Under the pieces are notes generated by a model, which worked only from the letters and a program-made list of their open reading frames with translations, had not been told where the DNA came from and made no database searches. A DNA stretch of 64,000 nucleotides from Streptomyces sp. NBC_01549 (GTDB lineage: Bacteria > Actinomycetota > Actinomycetes > Streptomycetales > Streptomycetaceae): the NCBI RefSeq assembly GCF_026339955.1, contig NZ_JAPEPW010000003.1, positions 682,001 to 746,000 of the forward strand. Reading direction: 5' to 3'. Shown piece by piece: positions 42,608 through 52,009 of this stretch (positions are counted from its first letter, which is position 1; the number at the start of each line of letters is the position of its first letter). The position numbers were made by a program, and so were the translations under genes.

Positions 42608-43966
42608 ATGGACATCCGGCTCGTGGCGAACGGACCCTGGCGGTTCCGCATCGAACAGAGCGGCGCCATGCGCGTACCCGGAGTCGTCCTCGCCCCGCAG
42701 GAGCTGCTGCCGGACGAACCCGACGACCAGGCCCTTCAGCAGGTGGCCAACGTGGCCACGCTGCCGGGCATCGTCCGCGCCTCGTACGCGATGCCCGACA
42801 TCCACTGGGGCTACGGCTTCCCGATCGGAGGCGTGGCCGCGACCGACGTCGCCCACGGCGGGGTCATCTCGCCGGGAGGCGTGGGCTTCGACATCTCCTG
42901 CGGAGTGCGCCTGCTCACCGCGCACGTGGACCGCGCCGCCCTGCTGCCGAAGCTGCCCGTGCTGATGGACCGGCTGGATGGGCTGATGCCGCGCGGGCTC
43001 GGGCGCGGCGGCCTGTGGCACCTGGCGGGCCGGGCACAGCTGCACGAGGTGCTGCGCGGCGGCGCCCGGTACGCGGTCGAGCAGGGCCACGGGGTGCCGC
43101 GGGACCTGGAGCGGTGCGAGGACGGTGGGGCCGTCGGCGACGCCGATGTCACCCGGGTCGGCGAGCGCGCGCTGGAACGCGGCGCCAGCCAGGTCGGCAG
43201 CCTGGGGTCGGCCAACCACTTCCTGGAACTCCAGACGGTCGACACGGTCTACGACGAGACGTGCGCGCGGGCGTTCGGCCTGCGCGTCGACCTGGTGTGC
43301 GTCATGATCCACTGCGGATCGCGCGGCCTGGGCCACCAGATCTACTCCGACCACGTGCGGGCCATGGACAGCATGATGCAGCGCTATGGCATCGAGGTAC
43401 CCGACCCGCAACTCGTCTGCGCGCCCGTCGACTCGCCCGAGGGCCGCGCCTACCTGGGCGCGATGGCCGCAGCCGCGAACTTCGCCCGCGCCAACCGCCA
43501 ACTGCTCGCCGATGCCGCCCGCAGCGTCTTCCGCGAGGCCACCGGCGCGGGTCTGGACCTGCTGTACGACGTATCGCACAACCTGGCCAAGCTGGAACGC
43601 CACATCGACGACGGCGCCGCCCGGCCCCAGCTGTGCGTCCACCGCAAGGGCGCCACCCGGGCGCCGCCGGGCCACCCCGACCTACCGGACGCCTTGCGCC
43701 CCTTCGGCCAGCCGGTGTTCGTGCCCGGCACGATGGGCACCGCCTCCTACGTCATGACCGGCAGCACCGGCAACCGGGCCTTCGACTCCTGCTGCCACGG
43801 CGCGGGCCGCGTCTGGAGCCGACACCGCGCCCACCGTGAGACGTCCGCCCGGCAGTTGCGCCAGGAGCTGGCCGGTGCGGGGGTCGCGGTGCGCCCCGCC
43901 TCGTGGCGCAGCGTGATCGAGGAAGCACCCGAGGCGTACAAGGACGGCGCCTCGGGGAAGGGATGA
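42608..43966 (+). CDS. rtcB: RNA-splicing ligase RtcB, C-terminally shortened
   Basis: A 452-residue GTP/Mn-dependent ligase that joins 2',3'-cyclic phosphate or 3'-phosphate RNA to 5'-OH ends. Motifs: MPDIHWGYGFPIGGVAATDV, GGVISPGGVGFDISCGVRLL (metal Asp and Cys), GSLGSANHFLELQTVDTVYD, MIHCGSRGLGHQIYSDHV, DVSHNLAKLERH and the guanylated His in SCCHGAGRVWSRHRA. The usual ending after EEAPEAYKD (about 25 residues to a terminal V/I-KG) is replaced by GASGKG, so the last strand is missing and activity is uncertain. Start ATG 42608; partner archease is upstream. Confidence 0.93.
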   Translation: MDIRLVANGPWRFRIEQSGAMRVPGVVLAPQELLPDEPDDQALQQVANVATLPGIVRASYAMPDIHWGYGFPIGGVAATDVAHGGVISPGGVGFDISCGVRLLTAHVDRAALLPKLPVLMDRLDGLMPRGLGRGGLWHLAGRAQLHEVLRGGARYAVEQGHGVPRDLERCEDGGAVGDADVTRVGERALERGASQVGSLGSANHFLELQTVDTVYDETCARAFGLRVDLVCVMIHCGSRGLGHQIYSDHVRAMDSMMQRYGIEVPDPQLVCAPVDSPEGRAYLGAMAAAANFARANRQLLADAARSVFREATGAGLDLLYDVSHNLAKLERHIDDGAARPQLCVHRKGATRAPPGHPDLPDALRPFGQPVFVPGTMGTASYVMTGSTGNRAFDSCCHGAGRVWSRHRAHRETSARQLRQELAGAGVAVRPASWRSVIEEAPEAYKDGASGKG

Positions 43967-43970
43967 AGCG

Positions 43971-44324
43971 ATGGCCTATCCACACCATCACCGCCACCAT
44001 GCGACACAGCGCTGGCACGCACGAGCGGCCGACCGGCGGGCACGGGCCGCTGCGCGCCGCTGGCGCCACACGGGCAGCGAGCCACGCTGGGCACAGAGCG
44101 ACCTGCCCGCCCGGCGCCTCCTCTCCCGCATCTTCGGAGCCCTGTTCGTGCTGGGTGCCGCTGGTTTCGCTCTGCTGGCCTGGAAAGCCGGCTCAGCCTC
44201 CCACCCCGATCGGCTGTTGTTCATCGCGCTGGCCGCGCTCTGCGCAGCGTCCACCGTCGTGGCCATCGCCCACCTGTACGTGATCCGGCGCCGAACGGCT
44301 GAGCAACGTCGCTGGAGACGCTGA
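43971..44324 (+). CDS. Two-helix membrane protein
   Basis: A 117-residue protein 5 bp after rtcB. His/Arg-rich cytoplasmic N-terminus (MAYPHHHRHHATQRWHARAA), two transmembrane segments (RIFGALFVLGAAGFALLAWK and LLFIALAALCAASTVVAIAH) and a basic tail. Family unknown. Co-transcription with rtcB is likely from the spacing. Confidence 0.65.
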   Translation: MAYPHHHRHHATQRWHARAADRRARAAARRWRHTGSEPRWAQSDLPARRLLSRIFGALFVLGAAGFALLAWKAGSASHPDRLLFIALAALCAASTVVAIAHLYVIRRRTAEQRRWRR

Positions 44325-44611
44325 CCCGTACTCGCCCTACCCAGCATTCCGGCCCCGGCGCCCAGCTCCCTACGTCAGACGTTGGATGGCTCCCCAGTGA
44401 CCCACTCGTTCTCCCACGCCCGCTTCTGGCCGCGGTGAGCCGAACCACCGCCCAGCACCGGCCCGCCAGCACGACGAGGCAGACGCCAGCGGCGACCGAC
44501 ACGCCGTAGACCCCGGCCTCGACGGCCGCAGTCGCATGGCTGAGCGGCGTGCTGGTCATCCGGCCGCGGCCATCTGTCCGCCCCGTGGTGGAACTCCCGG
44601 CTCGCTGTTCA

Positions 44612-45301
44612 TCAGTACGAAGGCGGGGCGAGATACCACAAGCGGCTTGAGGGGATCTCAGGGAGCATGTAGGTGTTCTCCAACTCGTCCTGGAGGATAT
44701 GCGCCTCACCGGTCGTGGTCCGCAGGACGAGGTCGCGCTCGGGGGTCTCCATGCGGTACGTCCAGTAGGTCGGAAGCTGCATTCGGTCCCTCAGCGCCGG
44801 CAGGGCGTCCATGGTGAGGGTGTCATCCACGATGTGCGAGTACGCCTGCATCACGTAGACACGGCCCTCGGGATCGAGCAGTTGGTGAACGGGCTTGCCC
44901 GCGGAGAACAGCCACTCGGTGTCCCGGTTGATCACGGTGTCCGTGTAGAAACGCCCGGCACCGCTGCCGCTGAAGTCGAACTCTGCGGGAATGCTGAGGA
45001 CGGCCAGCCAGCGGGCTTGGAGACCCTGGAAGGAGCGGACGTCGCCGGCCTTGAACGCGGTGATGCGGTCCATGAGCCAGAACCGTGGGCCGTTCGGTCA
45101 GACGGCAGACACTCCGGTATCCCGGGCCAGGGTCTGCGGATCGAGGGCAGACCACTTCTCCGGCGGACAGTCGTTGAGACCGGTGGTGTTGTACACGTCA
45201 GCTCGGAGACCGCCCTCGTCGCCCGCGCTGATCAGGAAGAACTCTCCGTAGCGGGCGTTGCGAAGCTCATTGAATCGGATGGTCTCCTGGGTGGTGGCCA
45301 T
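44612..45301 (-). pseudogene. Hypothetical protein interrupted by in-frame TGA
   Basis: One frame of 230 codons: MATTQETIRFNELRNARYGE, ADVYNTTGLNDCPPEKWSAL, ARDTGVSAV, then TGA at 45100-45098, PNGPRFWLMDRITAFKAGDV, GAGRFYTDTVINRDTEWLFS, PVHQLLDPEGRVYVMQAYSH, YWTYRMETPERDLVLRTTTG. The parts on both sides of the stop read as one protein, so a CGA-to-TGA change is likely. I do not recognise a named family. Lies head-to-tail behind the DUF1254 gene. Confidence 0.7.
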
Positions 45302-45356
45302 AGCGGCCTCCCTGTGCGAATGCCGAGGTTGGCGGTAGCTCTGCCGACGTGGAAAG

Positions 45357-46871
45357 TCAGGCGACGCGGGTCAGCGGAGGACACTCCCAGGTCGCGTCGA
45401 TCACCTCGGGACGGGGCCGGTACATGCGAAGGGCCACGAACCATGTGCCGTCCTTCGCGGTGGGCAGCCAGTTGGCTTCCTTGCCCGGGTCGGGCTGCTC
45501 ACTCTGCAGGTGGATGGTCAGTCCGCCGTCCGCGTCCTGCTGCAGGCCGGCGCTGCGGTCGCCCACCGAGTAGCGACTGGCCGGGTTGGGGATGAGATTC
45601 ATGTCCTCCCCATAGGCGGTCAACGACCAGAAGGCGTCGACCGGTGGCAGGGCGTCACCGGGGAAGTGCAGTTCGTACCGGCCTTCGGAGGCCAGTTTGT
45701 TGCCGTCCGCGTCGTCGAAGTTGAGCAAGTAGACCGCTTCGGCGGGGTCATTGGCGGCGACGCCGATCAGCGACTGGTCGGCGGCGCGTTTGAGGAAGTC
45801 GTCGCCGAAGCGTCCCATCTGCGGGGGAGGGTAGCGCCAGCCGTGGACGAGGTGGGCCCAGTCGCCGCTGAGAATCTGCTGTTTGAGCAGGGGCACGCCG
45901 ACGCCGGCGGCCCGGATCAGGCTTCGTTTGACCGCAGCGGGCTGAGCCTCGACGTCGAGGCCGGGGCCTATGCCGATCTGGGCGAACTGTCGGAGAAGGA
46001 CGTCGTGATGGGCCGGTGGAGGATTCTCGCCCAGCATCGCGTTCAGGGTCTTCCACGGCCCCAGGGGGTCCTCCGCCGCCGGGATCGGGGTCAGGACGTC
46101 ACGGCTCTCGGGGACCTTCGCGTCCGGCTTGCCGAACAGGCTGAGCGGGGTGAGCCGGTACTGCTCCTGGAGTTCCCGGACGCGTGGCACGTCGTCCGGG
46201 CCGCTGACGAGGGTGCGGCCGAGGACGAGAACCCAGGGGCTGGGCGCCTCCTTCAGGCGCCGCACCCCGGCGGGAAGCTTTCCCTGCCATTCCGGGCCGA
46301 CGAGGGCGAAGCTGCCCGCGCCGGAGCCGGTGGTGCGCTGACCGACGTAGTCGAAGTTGTCGGACGTGATCCCCACCAGCTCGAAGGTGAAGTACCGATC
46401 TCCCATGTCCGGATGGGAGAGAATGACCGGCTCACTGCCGAGGTTCACCCAGGCCACCGAATACAGGGTGTCGCTGTTGGGACACCCGCCGTCGCGATAG
46501 GTCGCGTCCAGCAACCGCTCGGCATGCCAGAAATGGTTGACGGGCGCGTACGGAACCGTCGACGGGTTCCGCGGCTGCGTCACCCAGTCGTGCCTCAGCT
46601 GGGCGTTGTAGATGTAAGGAAACCCGTAGACGAATGCCTGCTCACCGAGTGTGTAGGCGTACTCACCACGCCAGTCGTCCATTCGCCCGGTCAGGATCGG
46701 CTTCACTGCCTGCCCCAGCGCGGGCACGATCTCGGGCAGATGACGTGCGCGATCGATCGTGGACTTGGGGTGTAGGGCTGCGCGCCCGGCGGCCCGGGCC
46801 ACCGTGATGGCTGCGTCGGCCACGTCCTCGGGGATCCGTCGCCAGGCAGGTCTCTGTGATGGTTCGGACAT
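45357..46871 (-). CDS. DUF1254/DUF1214 domain-containing protein
   Basis: A 504-residue protein. DUF1254 near residues 85-230: AYTLGEQAFVYGFPYIYNAQ, NHFWHAERLLDATYRDGGCP, NSDTLYSVAWVNLGSEPVIL, DRYFTFELVGITSDNFDYVG. DUF1214 near 370-490: AVYLLNFDDADGNKLASEGR, YELHFPGDALPPVDAFWSLT, YGEDMNLIPNPASRYSVGDR, PTAKDGTWFVALRMYRPRPE. There is no signal peptide at the chosen ATG (46871). Function of the family is unknown. Confidence 0.92.
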   Translation of the reverse strand: MSEPSQRPAWRRIPEDVADAAITVARAAGRAALHPKSTIDRARHLPEIVPALGQAVKPILTGRMDDWRGEYAYTLGEQAFVYGFPYIYNAQLRHDWVTQPRNPSTVPYAPVNHFWHAERLLDATYRDGGCPNSDTLYSVAWVNLGSEPVILSHPDMGDRYFTFELVGITSDNFDYVGQRTTGSGAGSFALVGPEWQGKLPAGVRRLKEAPSPWVLVLGRTLVSGPDDVPRVRELQEQYRLTPLSLFGKPDAKVPESRDVLTPIPAAEDPLGPWKTLNAMLGENPPPAHHDVLLRQFAQIGIGPGLDVEAQPAAVKRSLIRAAGVGVPLLKQQILSGDWAHLVHGWRYPPPQMGRFGDDFLKRAADQSLIGVAANDPAEAVYLLNFDDADGNKLASEGRYELHFPGDALPPVDAFWSLTAYGEDMNLIPNPASRYSVGDRSAGLQQDADGGLTIHLQSEQPDPGKEANWLPTAKDGTWFVALRMYRPRPEVIDATWECPPLTRVA

Positions 46872-47505
46872 ATAAGCCCCACTTCGCTCGGCAACGTCGA
46901 GGCATGGACTCCGACACGCCGACCGCGTCAGTCCCTGCCCCAGCGACCATGCTCCCCCGCTGCGCCGGTCGACGCAGCCTGAGAACTCGACCGCCTCGCC
47001 CAGGGCAACCACGGCCCAGGACGGTTACCTCCGGCTGTACGGGCGTAAATCGCACTCGTACGGCCCCACGGCGAAGCCGTCCAAGAGCGGGCGTCCGGAT
47101 AGGCGCATATCTTCGCGATCGCGGGTGTGGGGTCCCTGAGCGCTTCCGGGGCCAGCCAGTGTCAAGGGAATGCAGATCGCCCAGAGTCTTCCTGTCCCAG
47201 AAGGTGGGTGACCGTATGTCGTCAACACCGGCACCAGGCGCTCCGCCACAGGCCACGGGCGCGTCGCATTCCTAGCATGCATGCTGAGTGGTCCACATGC
47301 GCGCAGCAGACCGGACACCCAGCAACGCTCCCTGGCAGCCCATCCCAACGCAGCCTGATTTCTGTGGCACCCCGCCCAACTTCCCAGCCTCCGGCACGCC
47401 TGTCGAATTCATCCGGACATTTGACATTACGGTTGCAATCACTGCAGGTGGTATTGACGGTTCCAGGCCGTGATGCCGCAGGCGTGAGCGAGTAGAGAGA
47501 AGATC
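46872..47505. other. Divergent intergenic region
   Basis: About 630 bp between the DUF1254 and avidin-like genes, lower in coding bias. No gene, RNA or clear operator recognised; it should hold both promoters. Confidence 0.4.
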
Positions 47506-47925
47506 ATGCCCATTGATGGAGAGTGGTACAACGAGTTTGGTTCACAAATGCAACTGGAGGTGGACCCGGAAGGGACCGTCAGTGGACGGTACGTGACCGC
47601 CGTAGGACACACGCCGGGCACGTACCTCCTCACCGGGCGCCATGACGGGCCTACGAGCCCGGGGAACGGCATCGCTCTCGGCTGGACAGTCGCCTGGCGC
47701 AACGAACACGGCAACGTAGGCTCGGTCACGAGTTGGAGCGGCCAATTCCTGGCAGACCCGGAACGCATCCTCAGCACCTGGCTGCTGACCCGCTCCGCCA
47801 CGGTGGAGGCGTGGGAGTCCACTGTGGTGGGGCAAGATGTGTTCACGCGACAGAAGCCCACCAGCGAGGACGTCGATCGCGCTCTTCGCAGCGGCCGACC
47901 GGTCTCGCACCCGATGCCGTCCTGA
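47506..47925 (+). CDS. Streptavidin-family biotin-binding protein without signal peptide
   Basis: A 139-residue protein that aligns along its length with streptavidin: GEWYNEFGSQMQLEVDPEGT (Asn, Ser biotin ligands), VSGRYVTAVG (Tyr), TYLLTGRHDG, GIALGWTVAWRNEHGN (Trp79-like), SWSGQFLADPERI (Ser/Trp92-like), TWLLTRSATVEAWESTVVGQ (Trp108- and Trp120-like) and DVFTRQKPTSEDVD (Asp128-like). All key Trp and the Asp remain. The exported N-terminus of streptavidin is missing: the ATG at 47506 falls just before the first strand, so the product would stay in the cytoplasm. Confidence 0.93.
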   Translation: MPIDGEWYNEFGSQMQLEVDPEGTVSGRYVTAVGHTPGTYLLTGRHDGPTSPGNGIALGWTVAWRNEHGNVGSVTSWSGQFLADPERILSTWLLTRSATVEAWESTVVGQDVFTRQKPTSEDVDRALRSGRPVSHPMPS

Positions 47926-48119
47926 AGAGCGGTACCCGTGGGTGTGTCCAGCACGGACGCGTCCCACCGTGGTGGCCCCAGACGTCGCCCGCAGGCGACG
48001 ATGCCGTCCGGCTCGGAAGCGGCGCACGGGTGGTCGGGGAGTCCAAGCGGCACCGGACCGGCCTCGCGGGCCACGTCGGTGCCGGAGCGGCCCATGGCGA
48101 CCCCGATGTCGGCCCGCCG

Positions 48120-48302
48120 CAGGGCAGGTGCGTACGAGCCCCGTCGAAGCCGCGGGCGCCACGGAGCGTCTCACGTTTGAGGGCCGCGTTGAACGACTCG
48201 GCGAGTGCGTTGTCCGCGCTCGTGCCGACCGCTCCCATGGACTGCCTGACCCCCAACTGGGCGCACAGTTCGGCGAATTCGCGAGAGGTGTACTGCTCAG
48301 GT
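48120..48302 (-). mobile_element. IS3-family transposase fragment
   Basis: EQYTSREFAELCAQLGVRQS, MGAVGTSADNALAESFNAAL, KRETLRGARGFDGART is the conserved block with the catalytic Glu of IS3 transposases. It abuts the 3' end of the IS30 gene and is lost after GART. Confidence 0.82.
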
Positions 48303-48855
48303 TCAAGGAGTCGTTGCAACACTGTCTGTCAACAAGCGTAGCTGCTCGCTCAATGCCTCGCCGGGCGTCTTCCAGGCGAGGGTCTTGCGGGGGCGGCTGT
48401 TGAGCGCGAGAGCGACGGCGTTGAGGTCGCCACGGCTGTGCCTGGCGAGGTCGGTGCCCTTGGGGAAGTACTGCCGCAGCAGGCCGTTTGTGTTCTCGTT
48501 CGTGCCGCGCTGCCAGGGGCTGTGGGGATCGGCGAAGTAGACCTCCAAGCCGGTGTCGAGGCGGAGTTGGGCATGCTGGGCCATCTCCGCGCCCTGGTCC
48601 CAGGTCAGTGACCTGCGGAGTTGTTCAGGCAGGGTGGTGATGGTCTCGGCGATCGCGTCGCGGACGGCCTGGGCGCCGTGGCCGGAAAGGGCGGGGCCGT
48701 TCTTCATCCGCGGGCCGTCGTGGCCGGGCATGGGCGGCAGGTGCAGCAGCATGGTGAAGCGGGTGGTGCGTTCGACCAGCGTGCCGATCGCTGATCTGTT
48801 CAGGCCGATGATGAGTCGGGTAGCGGGGACGCATTACTGCGTCCCCGCCCCCTCA

Positions 48856-48890
48856 GAACCGTGCAAGCAGCTATTCACCGCACACGGCTC
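48856..48890 (-). ncRNA. Group II intron domain V
   Basis: Reverse strand GAGCCGTGTG ... GCACGGTTC folds to the 35-nt catalytic hairpin of bacterial group II introns. The match to the second copy at 62056-62090 is high. Confidence 0.85.
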
Positions 48891-50691
48891 AAGCAAGTCC
48901 CGGAGGCTCGCTGGCAGGCAAAAGTGCTGGTCTCGTCATCGCAGCGGCTCCATTCCGCCGTTGACAATGGGTGTGGAGGAGACGGAGTCGTTGACCGTCC
49001 GGCGTGCTCCAGTTCCGGAAGGCGATGTATTGCTTGGAGATCGCCTTCCGGATGACAACCCGCCACGCTTCCCATTCTCCTGGGCTTTGCGGCGGGTGGT
49101 CGGCGTGCAGCAGGAGCCCTCCGCAGATCGAGCAACGGCCGTGCTGTGCCTGTAGTAGACGCACGGTCATAGCATCGACTGGTAAAGGGGTTCCTTTGCG
49201 GCGACGCTGAGCCCAATAGGATTCCAGAGCAGGGTCGTCCGGGGACGCCTTCCCCTTGACTAACTGGTGCCGGACTATCTTCGTCCAGGAGAACTTGAGC
49301 AGGTAGGCGCCGCTGTCGCGGTCACCGAACACCCACCGGTCGTTCCTGGACTTGTTGAACCGGCCGAAGTACTTGTCGGATATCCAGTGCTTCGGCTTGT
49401 TCGGATGGCTGTGTTTGGCCCACTTGTAGGCGAGCTTCCACATGTGATTGTCCAGCGCCGTGAAGATCTCGCTGGACACCACCGTCCGGTAATAGGCTGA
49501 CCAACCCCGCACGATCGGGTTGATCTTCTTGAGTACCGCACCGGCGTTGGCCCCTCGCAGGGCCACCATTTCGGTGCTGAGCCGTTCCCGGATCCGTCTC
49601 TGAGCCGCTCTGCTCGGCTTGATCAGCAGTTTGCCGTGATAGCGGCGGACGTTGAACCCCAGGAAGTCGAACCCGCTCTCCGCGTGGACGATTCGTGTCT
49701 TGTCCTCGTGGAAGGCGAGTCCCCTGGGCGTCAGCCATGCAGCCAGCCGTTCCTTGACCTGTTCGGCCTGTTCACGACTGGTGCACATCGCGACAAAATC
49801 ATCTGCGTACCGCACCAGCACGGGGCTGCCGCTCTGTGCACTCCCGACATCTCTGCCGGTGGTGTAATAGCGGACCCCTGCGGCTTCCTCCATCCCGTGC
49901 AGGGCCACGTTGAAGAGCAACGGGCTGATCACCCCACCCTGCGGAGTTCCCTCCTCGGTCGGGGCGAACCGACCGCGATTCACAACCCCGGCCTTCAGCC
50001 ACTGACGGACCAGTCCCCGGGCGGGGAAGGTGCCGAGAGCGGCCATGAGCCGATCATGGTCGATGCGGTCGAACGCCGCCGTCAGGTCTGCGTCGAGTAC
50101 CCACGCACGCTGCGGGTTCTTCCCGTTGAGCGTGGAGTAGATGGCCCCGATCGCGTCGTGACAGCCGCGGCCGGGCCGAAAGCCGTACGACTTCGGCTCG
50201 AACCGCGCTTCCCACTCGGGCTCCAATGCTCCCAATGCCACAGTTTGCAGACACCGGTCAACAATCACGGGAATTCCGAGTCCGCGCTTCTTCATGGTCC
50301 CCGGTTTGGGGATAAACACCCGCTTGACGGGCTTGGGAATCCACGGTCGGGCGCGATGCTGGACCCATTTGACCAATGCGGCCTTGGACTGGGAAAGCAA
50401 CACGACTTTTCCGTCGACTCCCGCCGTCGCGCGTCCAGCATTGATCTCCGTGACCCGTCGCACGCTCAGGAGCGTGTTCGAGCGGGACCGGAGCATCAGC
50501 TTCTGCAAATTGCGGACCTTCTTCAGGTCCCCTGCCTGCGATGCCGTGAAGATTCTCTGCCGCAGACGCCGTACGTCCTCCTCGACCCGCCGCCAGTCAA
50601 TCGACGCCCAGTCCAAGTCTTCGCCCTCGGGTCCGTTCACCGGCACAGAAGCAGTCGGAAGGGCCGAGGCCGGTTCGTCCGCTATCTGCAT
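48889..50691 (-). CDS. Group II intron reverse transcriptase/maturase with HNH domain
   Basis: A 600-residue protein. RT blocks: RRVTEINAGRATAGVDGKVV, VKRVFIPKPGTMKKRGLGIP, EARFEPKSYGFRPGRGCHDA, AWVLDADLTAAFDRIDHDRL, EGTPQGGVISPLLFNVALHG and the catalytic VRYADDFVAMC, FDFLGFNVRRYHGKLLIKPS. Maturase X region: NPIVRGWSAYYRTVVSSEIF, HPNKPKHWISDKYFGRF. C-terminal HNH-like zinc site GRCSICGGLLLHADHPPQSP ... LHTHCQRRN. It splices the intron and supports retrohoming. ATG 50691 is preferred; a TTG three codons earlier is possible. Confidence 0.96.
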   Translation of the reverse strand: MQIADEPASALPTASVPVNGPEGEDLDWASIDWRRVEEDVRRLRQRIFTASQAGDLKKVRNLQKLMLRSRSNTLLSVRRVTEINAGRATAGVDGKVVLLSQSKAALVKWVQHRARPWIPKPVKRVFIPKPGTMKKRGLGIPVIVDRCLQTVALGALEPEWEARFEPKSYGFRPGRGCHDAIGAIYSTLNGKNPQRAWVLDADLTAAFDRIDHDRLMAALGTFPARGLVRQWLKAGVVNRGRFAPTEEGTPQGGVISPLLFNVALHGMEEAAGVRYYTTGRDVGSAQSGSPVLVRYADDFVAMCTSREQAEQVKERLAAWLTPRGLAFHEDKTRIVHAESGFDFLGFNVRRYHGKLLIKPSRAAQRRIRERLSTEMVALRGANAGAVLKKINPIVRGWSAYYRTVVSSEIFTALDNHMWKLAYKWAKHSHPNKPKHWISDKYFGRFNKSRNDRWVFGDRDSGAYLLKFSWTKIVRHQLVKGKASPDDPALESYWAQRRRKGTPLPVDAMTVRLLQAQHGRCSICGGLLLHADHPPQSPGEWEAWRVVIRKAISKQYIAFRNWSTPDGQRLRLLHTHCQRRNGAAAMTRPALLPASEPPGLA

Positions 50692-52009
50692 TGTGTCCAA
50701 CTTGCCCCTCGGTTCCGTCGTCGTCGTTCAGTGATTCTCCACAGGCTCACCCGGCCCACGTCAGCACCCTTTCGGGTCCGGGCAGTTCACCCGTATCCGG
50801 ACGGTTGTGCGGGGCGACCGGCGGAGAGTCCGATCGTCCGCCCCGGGTTCCCGATTCCTTTCGGCTTCCGGCATTGGCTTCTTGGGCCGTCCTGTTCCCG
50901 CTGGGGAGTTGAGCCTTCCTTACGGTCGGCTGACCAAGCCAAAAAAGGCCCGGACCCCAACGGGGTTTCCACGTTCCACACGAATGAGATACGACCGGGG
51001 TGGGTGCTCCCTTTACCCCGAGGCGACGGTGTCTACCTGGCCGGAGTGACCTCTACCGGCCAGCGCCTGCCGCTTCTCAACGGCTAGCCATACACCCCAC
51101 TCACACATTCCATCGGCAGGGCTTGGGATCACGAGGCATCATCGGGAGTTCATGTACTTCACCCGTCCGGTCTTCCCCTTGCCGGTAACTCCCGGATGGA
51201 ACGGAAGTCCTTGGGCTTTCCCCTGAGCTTCGCACCACGCCGTTACCGGCATCGCACGTCAAGGGTGGGGACGGGTCATACGGACACGGACCCGTGACTG
51301 CACCTACAGCTTCATCAACTGCCTCTCCAATCGGTCAGTCCACTCAAATTCGTGCAACTTCGTGTCGCACGGTCGCCTTCCCAATGTCCGGGCACTGCAC
51401 GGTCCTCGGCCTCGGCAGGACGCTGGGAGATCCTGACCTCGTCGGTGACGAAGTTCTTGCCCCGGCCTCGGGCCCGGGCCCGAGGAGCGCGCAGGGCACG
51501 GCCGGTGCGAAGGCAGGCCGTCAGCTCGCGTTTCAGCCCTCCGCGCCCCTGGACGTAGAGGGCCTGATAGATCGCCTCGTGGGAGATGCGCATCGACTCA
51601 TCATCGGGGAAATCGACCGGGAGTCGGCGGGCGATCTGCTCCGGGCTCCAGGATGTCGCCCAGCGTCGGTCCTTGCGCGGACCATGCCGTCGCCCGATCC
51701 ACCGCGTCTGCGGTCCAGGGACCGTGCTGCCGTCCGTGGTGGTGACCGTGCCGGCGAGTCGGTCCCGCACATACTCCTGAAGCCGCTCGTTGCCGGCCAG
51801 CTTGGACGTTCTGGGGCGGCGGGCCTGCCGGTCGGCGTGCCACTGCGCGACCGAGGCCCGGTAGTCCAGACGCCCGCCCCGGGTCGCCGCGTTGCGCCGA
51901 GTCCTCGGAACCCACCCCAAAGCGCCGCCGAGCCCCCGACGAACCCTCAGCGCCGGCCTCACCAACGACGCGGCGCCGGATCCCTCCCACCCGCTCCGCG
52001 CGGGGTAGA

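Larger units (their letters stand above)
48815..51370 (-). mobile_element. Group II intron, full length
   Basis: 2556 bp from the 5' GTGCGAC (51370 leftwards) to the 3' ...CTACCCGAC (ending at 48815). The limits are fixed by restoration of the IS30 reading frame. About 670 nt of RNA domains I-III precede the ORF. Domain V lies at 48856-48890 and a domain VI hairpin (GGGGACGCAG-TAAT-GCGTCCCC) follows, with the branch-point A expected there. Confidence 0.92.
48303..51960 (-). pseudogene. IS30-family transposase split by a group II intron
   Basis: 5' part 51371-51960: NAATRGGRLDYRASVAQWHA, RTSKLAGNERLQEYVRDRLA, WSPEQIARRLPVDFPDDESM, RISHEAIYQALYVQ, RAVPGHWEGD. 3' part 48303-48814: LIIGLNRSAIGTLVERTTRF, TMLLHLPP, LTWDQGAEMAQHAQLRLDTG (second Asp), VYFADPHSPWQRGTNENTNG (Glu), ending VATTP. 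Removing the intron joins GGCGACC to TCATCATC, giving GDLIIG in frame, so splicing would restore it. The N-terminal 60 or so residues before NAAT are gone, cut by a recombinase fragment. Confidence 0.88.

Noticed and set aside
44364..44560. Possible one-helix membrane protein on the reverse strand (AGVYGVSVAAGVCLVVLAGR)
   Set aside because: The frame has no clear ribosome site and runs on into non-coding sequence overlapping the 43971-44324 gene; support too weak for a feature.
49636..51087. 483-codon open frame on the forward strand across the intron
   Set aside because: Antisense of the RT gene and intron RNA, with no recognisable domain. The RT frame has all family motifs.
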